Source of the DNA: Pseudomonas sp. RSB 5.4
Lineage (GTDB): Bacteria > Pseudomonadota > Gammaproteobacteria > Pseudomonadales > Pseudomonadaceae
Direction of reading: 5' to 3'
Assembly: GCF_037126175.1 (NCBI RefSeq)
Contig: NZ_CP146986.1
Span: forward strand, 6,076,501 to 6,140,500
Length of the DNA stretch: 64,000 bases
Below, one piece after another: positions 60,693 to 64,000 of the stretch. Numbering within the stretch: the stretch's first letter is position 1; every line of letters starts with the position of its first letter. The translations under genes were made by a program, and so were the position numbers. The notes below the pieces were generated by a model that was not told the origin of the DNA, made no database searches, and saw nothing but the letters and a program-made list of their open reading frames with translations.

Positions 60693-60781
60693 TGTAGGAG
60701 TGAGCCTGCTCGCGATGAGGGTGTGTCAGTCACATCAATGTTGTCTGACACAGCGCTTTCGCGAGCAGGCTCACTCCTACA
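60693..60781. repeat. REP-type inverted pair (family D)
   Basis: TGTAGGAGTGAGCCTGCTCG at 60693 pairs with its complement ending at 60781. An inner stem TGTGTCAG/CTGACACA lies near the centre. It shares the GCTCGCGA core of family A but has different flanks. Confidence 0.88.
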
Positions 60782-60848
60782 AGGGTTTGCGTTCGTCAGG
60801 TCCGCCTGCTTTGCTCAATGACAATGACCCCGGCTGGAGACCAGTCCG

Positions 60849-62057
60849 ATGAGCATTTCCCGTTCGTTGCTGCGTGGGCGCGGCAGTCTCGACAGTGGCA
60901 AGGTCGGCATGGTCGAGCTGTTTTTCGATCTGGTGTTTGTGTTTGCCGTGACTCAGCTCTCGCATTCGCTGCTCGCGCATTTGTCGATCCTGGGCGCGGT
61001 GCAGGTGGCGCTGTTGATGGTCGCGGTGTGGTGGGTGTGGATTTTTACTTCGTGGATCACTAACTGGCTCGACCCGGAAAAACTGCCGATCCGTCTCGGC
61101 CTGTTCGGGCTGATGATCGCCGGTCTGTTGCTGTCGTCCTCGATCCCCAAGGCTTTCACCGAGCGCGGACTGATGTTTGCCTCGGCGTTCGTGTTCATGC
61201 AGGTCGGGCGCACGCTGTTTGCGATCTGGGCGGTGCGTGGCGAGTCGCTGAGCATGACCCGCAACTTCCAGCGGATACTGGCGTGGTTGATGCTTTCCGG
61301 AGTGTTCTGGATCGCCGGAGCCTTTCTCGACGGACAGCAGCGTCTACTGTGCTGGACGCTGGCGCTGTTGATCGAACTGATCTCGCCTTCGCTGTATTTC
61401 TGGGTGCCGGGACTGGGGCGGTCGTCGTTGAGCGACTGGAACGTCGAAGGCAACCACATGGCCGAGCGTTGCGCACTGTTCGTGATCATCGCCCTGGGCG
61501 AGTCGTTGCTAGTCACCGGTGCGACTTTTGCCGAACTGACGCTGAGCCTCACCGGGGTCATCGCGTTTCTGGTGGCGGTACTGGGCAGCATCGGCATGTG
61601 GTGGGTGTACTTCGACAGCGGCGCCGAGCGCGCCCATCACCGTATCGCGCATTCGAGCGACCCGGGGCGCCAGGCGCGCATCGCCTACACCTACCTGCAT
61701 GTGCTGATTGTTGCCGGGGTGATTGTCAGTGCGGTGGCCGACGAACTGGTGCTGGTGCATCCGGATCACGCCAGTGACGCCGGGATCCTGGTGATCGTGG
61801 GCGGGCCTTGGCTGTTTCTGTTGGGCAATGCGCTGTTCAAGTGGGTCATGTCCGACCGGCCGCTGCCGCCCTTGTCGCATGTGGCGGGGCTGGTGTTGCT
61901 CGCGCTGGCACTGCCGCTGGCGTTGAACCAGTGGGTTTCGGCGTTGATGCTCGGGGCGTTGACCACGGCGATCGTGGTGCTCGTTGCGCTGTGGGAAAGC
62001 CTGGCATTGCGTCAGCCACCGGCCTCGATAACCGCCGAAAAAGCCGCAGGAGAGTAG
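60849..62057 (+). CDS. low temperature requirement protein A (LtrA) family
   Basis: A 402-residue membrane protein with about 11-12 segments. The LtrA opening VGMVELFFDLVFVFAVTQLSHSLL and the central NVEGNHMAERCALFVIIALGESLLVTGATF are signatures of the family (PF06772). The Listeria founding member is needed for growth in the cold, but the biochemical role is unknown. It has no clear operon partner upstream and lies 53 bases before a CHMI-type isomerase. Confidence 0.88.
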   Translation: MSISRSLLRGRGSLDSGKVGMVELFFDLVFVFAVTQLSHSLLAHLSILGAVQVALLMVAVWWVWIFTSWITNWLDPEKLPIRLGLFGLMIAGLLLSSSIPKAFTERGLMFASAFVFMQVGRTLFAIWAVRGESLSMTRNFQRILAWLMLSGVFWIAGAFLDGQQRLLCWTLALLIELISPSLYFWVPGLGRSSLSDWNVEGNHMAERCALFVIIALGESLLVTGATFAELTLSLTGVIAFLVAVLGSIGMWWVYFDSGAERAHHRIAHSSDPGRQARIAYTYLHVLIVAGVIVSAVADELVLVHPDHASDAGILVIVGGPWLFLLGNALFKWVMSDRPLPPLSHVAGLVLLALALPLALNQWVSALMLGALTTAIVVLVALWESLALRQPPASITAEKAAGE

Positions 62058-62110
62058 GGCTGTGCTGTGGTATACGTACGATCTTTCTGCCGACTGACTG
62101 GAGCACTTGA

Positions 62111-62476
62111 ATGCCACACCTGCATTTGGAATACACCGCCAATCTGCCGCAACTCAATGCCGACGTGGCGTTGATCCGGCTCAACAATACGCTGGTGGGT
62201 TCTGGTCAGTTCGCAGCGGAATTCGACATCAAGAGTCGTGCAGTCAAGGTCGAAACCTTCAAGGTCGGCACCGGCATGGGAGAGCGCGCCTTCGTTCATG
62301 TGAAGCTGGCGCTGCTCAGCGGTCGTTCGCCACAGATCAAGAAGCAGCTCTCGGAGAGCCTGCTGGCGGTGTTGCAGGATCTGTGCGAGTGGCCGGCCGG
62401 AGTCGAAGTGCAGTTGTGCGTGGAGTTGCTCGATATCGACCGCGATTCCTACACCAAGACCGCCATCGGCGTGTAG
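62111..62476 (+). CDS. 5-carboxymethyl-2-hydroxymuconate isomerase family
   Basis: A 121-residue tautomerase-superfamily protein. The initiator Met is followed by Pro (MPHLHLEYTANL), giving the catalytic N-terminal proline of CHMI. VETFKVGTGMGERAFVHVKLALLSGRS is the conserved middle. HpaF uses this fold in homoprotocatechuate breakdown, but no other hpa genes are near, so the true substrate is unsure. It ends 3 bases from the convergent LysR gene. Confidence 0.85.
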   Translation: MPHLHLEYTANLPQLNADVALIRLNNTLVGSGQFAAEFDIKSRAVKVETFKVGTGMGERAFVHVKLALLSGRSPQIKKQLSESLLAVLQDLCEWPAGVEVQLCVELLDIDRDSYTKTAIGV

Positions 62477-62479
62477 GAC

Positions 62480-63415
62480 TCAGGCTGCTTCCAGCTCACT
62501 GCAGACCTTGATCACCTGCTCGCGCAGCCAGACGTTGGCGCTGTCTTGATCAGCGTTCTGGCTCCACTGCATGTCGAGGGTGAACCCCGGCAGGCCGTTC
62601 GGCGCCTCGCAGTGATTGAATATCGTCTCTTTGGTCAGTAGGCGCTGGATGCGTCGGGGCAAGGTGAGAATGAAGTCGGTGCCGGTGATCATCTTCAATG
62701 CCGCGCTGTAGCTGTTGGAGCGCGCGACGATCTGCCGCTTTTGCGCCTGACGCGCCAGCCAGCCGTCGACCATGTTGGTGGTGGAGGTCCACGGTGTCGG
62801 GAACACGTGCCGCCGTTCGGTGAAGGCCTGCAGACTCAGCCGCGGTTCCAGCGGCGTGGCGCGTTTGTCGAAGACACAGACCAGATCATCTTCCAGCAGC
62901 ATTCGCGACTTGAGGTCGGTGTGGCTGCGGTGGAAGTTGGGACCGAAACAGATCACCAGATCGAGGCTGCCGTCGCGCAATTCGTCGGCAGGCACGTCGG
63001 TCTCGAACTTGTGCATGTTGACCACTACCGGCAAATCGTCGAAGTCGAAACGCTTCAACAGGCGCGGCAACACCAGTTGCTCAAAGTATTCCGGGGCACA
63101 GATATTGAAGGTCACCGCTTGCCGGGTCGGATCGAAGGCCGGGGCGCCGGCGTGGCACAGGTTGATGCTTTCGAGGATTTTCTGCACATGGCCGTACATG
63201 GTGCCGGCCTTGTAGGTGGGACGCATGCCCGTGCGGGTGTTGATGAACAACTCATCTTCGAAACTGGTGCGCAATTTTTTCAGGCAGTAGCTGACAGTGG
63301 ACTGGCTGACGCACAGCGTCTCCGAGACATCCGTGACGCTGCTTTGCTCATACACGGCGATAAACACCATGAGATCCTGCATGTCGAGCTTTCGAAGCAA
63401 GTTACTGTTCAGCAT
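62480..63415 (-). CDS. LysR family transcriptional regulator
   Basis: A 311-residue regulator. The DNA-binding part (MQDLMVFIAVYEQSSVTDVSETLCVSQSTVSYCLKKLRTSFEDELFINTRTGMRP) and a complete ligand domain are visible. It lies downstream of an MFS gene on the same strand with a 200-base gap that should hold its promoter. The target is unknown; the MFS gene or the CHMI-type gene are candidates by position. Confidence 0.88.
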   Translation of the reverse strand: MLNSNLLRKLDMQDLMVFIAVYEQSSVTDVSETLCVSQSTVSYCLKKLRTSFEDELFINTRTGMRPTYKAGTMYGHVQKILESINLCHAGAPAFDPTRQAVTFNICAPEYFEQLVLPRLLKRFDFDDLPVVVNMHKFETDVPADELRDGSLDLVICFGPNFHRSHTDLKSRMLLEDDLVCVFDKRATPLEPRLSLQAFTERRHVFPTPWTSTTNMVDGWLARQAQKRQIVARSNSYSAALKMITGTDFILTLPRRIQRLLTKETIFNHCEAPNGLPGFTLDMQWSQNADQDSANVWLREQVIKVCSELEAA

Positions 63416-63614
63416 CCGTTCCGTCTCGCTGTGCTCCTTGCGCTGAATCCGCGCAAACGTGTGCGCATGATCGTAGCGGAACGATGGTGCCAGGACAAAG
63501 CCCTGTAGGACGTTTCAATGTCGCCAGTGGGACAGAAACTTTTAGCAACACGACGTCGGCAAATAAACCGTAAAAAGATGGCAACAAGCCTCTAGCCCGG
63601 CGATGGTATTTGGT

Positions 63615-64000
63615 TCAGCGGATGTGTCGGGCGTAGTGCCGAGGGTCAAAGCGCAGGACTATCAGCAACATCACCACCATCACTGCAGTCAGCGACCACC
63701 AGGCCCATTCGAAGCTGCCGAGCTGGTCGCGGATCATTCCGGCCAGCAGCGGCGAAAGCCCGGCGATCAAGTAGCCGATGCCTTGCACGAACGCGGTCAG
63801 GCTGCCGGCACGCTGCGGGTGGTCGAGGTGATCGAGCGAGACGATCAGGCTCATCGGGAACAAGCCGCCAATTCCCAGCCCCAACAGGCACGGCCACAGC
63901 AGGCTGAGGTGTTGCGGGCTGAGGATCAATCCGCAGAACCCGCCGATGATCAGCAGCAGCAACCCTGCCAGAACTGCCCGTCGATCACGGCTGCGGTTAG
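63615..64000 (-). CDS. MFS transporter (CynX/NimT-like), C-terminal fragment
   Basis: The frame is open from the window edge (64000) to its stop at 63615, giving about 128 residues with four hydrophobic segments. The text LGLGIGGLFPMSLIVSLDHLDHPQRAGSLTAFVQGIGYLIAGLSPLLAGMIRDQ resembles the last third of CynX/NimT-type transporters, which move cyanate, nitroimidazole or related compounds. The start and first two thirds lie beyond the window. Confidence 0.78.
   Translation of the reverse strand, partial: NRSRDRRAVLAGLLLLIIGGFCGLILSPQHLSLLWPCLLGLGIGGLFPMSLIVSLDHLDHPQRAGSLTAFVQGIGYLIAGLSPLLAGMIRDQLGSFEWAWWSLTAVMVVMLLIVLRFDPRHYARHIR

Noticed and set aside
60849..62476. Considered an operon for aromatic degradation because of the CHMI-type gene
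   Set aside because: LtrA is not a catabolic protein and no other homoprotocatechuate gene is present in the window.

Overview
The window is a chromosomal segment of a fluorescent-group Pseudomonas. The evidence is high G+C coding sequence, many copies of the short inverted repeats (REP type) typical of the P. fluorescens group, and long blocks in Pseudomonas core gene order: ung, tctABC/opdH/tctDE, ygfZ, sdhE, nadB, algU-mucABD, then bepA, perM, bcp, gcvR, dapA, bamC, purC. No insertion sequence, prophage or CRISPR array was seen.

The left third (1-22 kb) is accessory. It holds a DJ-1/PfpI tail, a ribbon-helix-helix protein, two overlapping lipoprotein genes, a class II aldolase/DapA-like pair opposite an XRE-cupin regulator with a 17-bp palindrome between them, and a DUF4917 protein with SIR2-like motifs. 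An iron alcohol dehydrogenase follows, then an orphan alpha-oxoamine synthase with an MFS exporter, a YdcZ-type transporter with a LysR regulator, two paralogous secreted proteins followed by fosA, a LysE exporter, and a PAS-GAF-GGDEF diguanylate cyclase. Next come a 52-residue KGG stress protein with DUF4142, an iron-permease-like protein, two PixA/AidA proteins, tam, a methyltransferase and a hipBA toxin-antitoxin pair. tRNA-Gly(CCC) closes this part.

From 22 to 53 kb the content is mostly conserved: phaG, a pseudouridine synthase, a second diguanylate cyclase coupled to a cysteine-rich protein, two tyrosine-rich lipoproteins, a 3-hydroxyisobutyryl-CoA hydrolase-like gene, and ung. The tripartite tricarboxylate uptake operon (opdH-tctC-tctB-tctA plus an AbrB-like membrane protein) faces its tctDE two-component genes. 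Then come HDOD, ygfZ, sdhE-ygfX, nadB and the envelope-stress operon algU-mucA-mucB-mucD, which has no mucC. bepA, a TusA-like protein, perM, bcp, gcvR and the dapA-bamC-MBL-purC run end the block.

From 53.6 kb the content is accessory again. tRNA-Ser(CGA) and its terminator are followed by a hicAB module lying between two near-identical 41-bp copies of that terminator. The hicA frame is broken by one base near its start while hicB is intact. A four-gene translationally coupled operon follows (GtrB-like glycosyltransferase, methyltransferase, GtrA-like flippase, large DUF6311 membrane protein), probably for surface glycan decoration. The right end has two LysR regulators, an LtrA-like protein, a CHMI-type isomerase and the C-terminus of a CynX/NimT-like MFS transporter cut by the window edge.

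All calls are from reading the sequence; no database search was run. Start codons were chosen from ribosome-binding sites and family N-termini.
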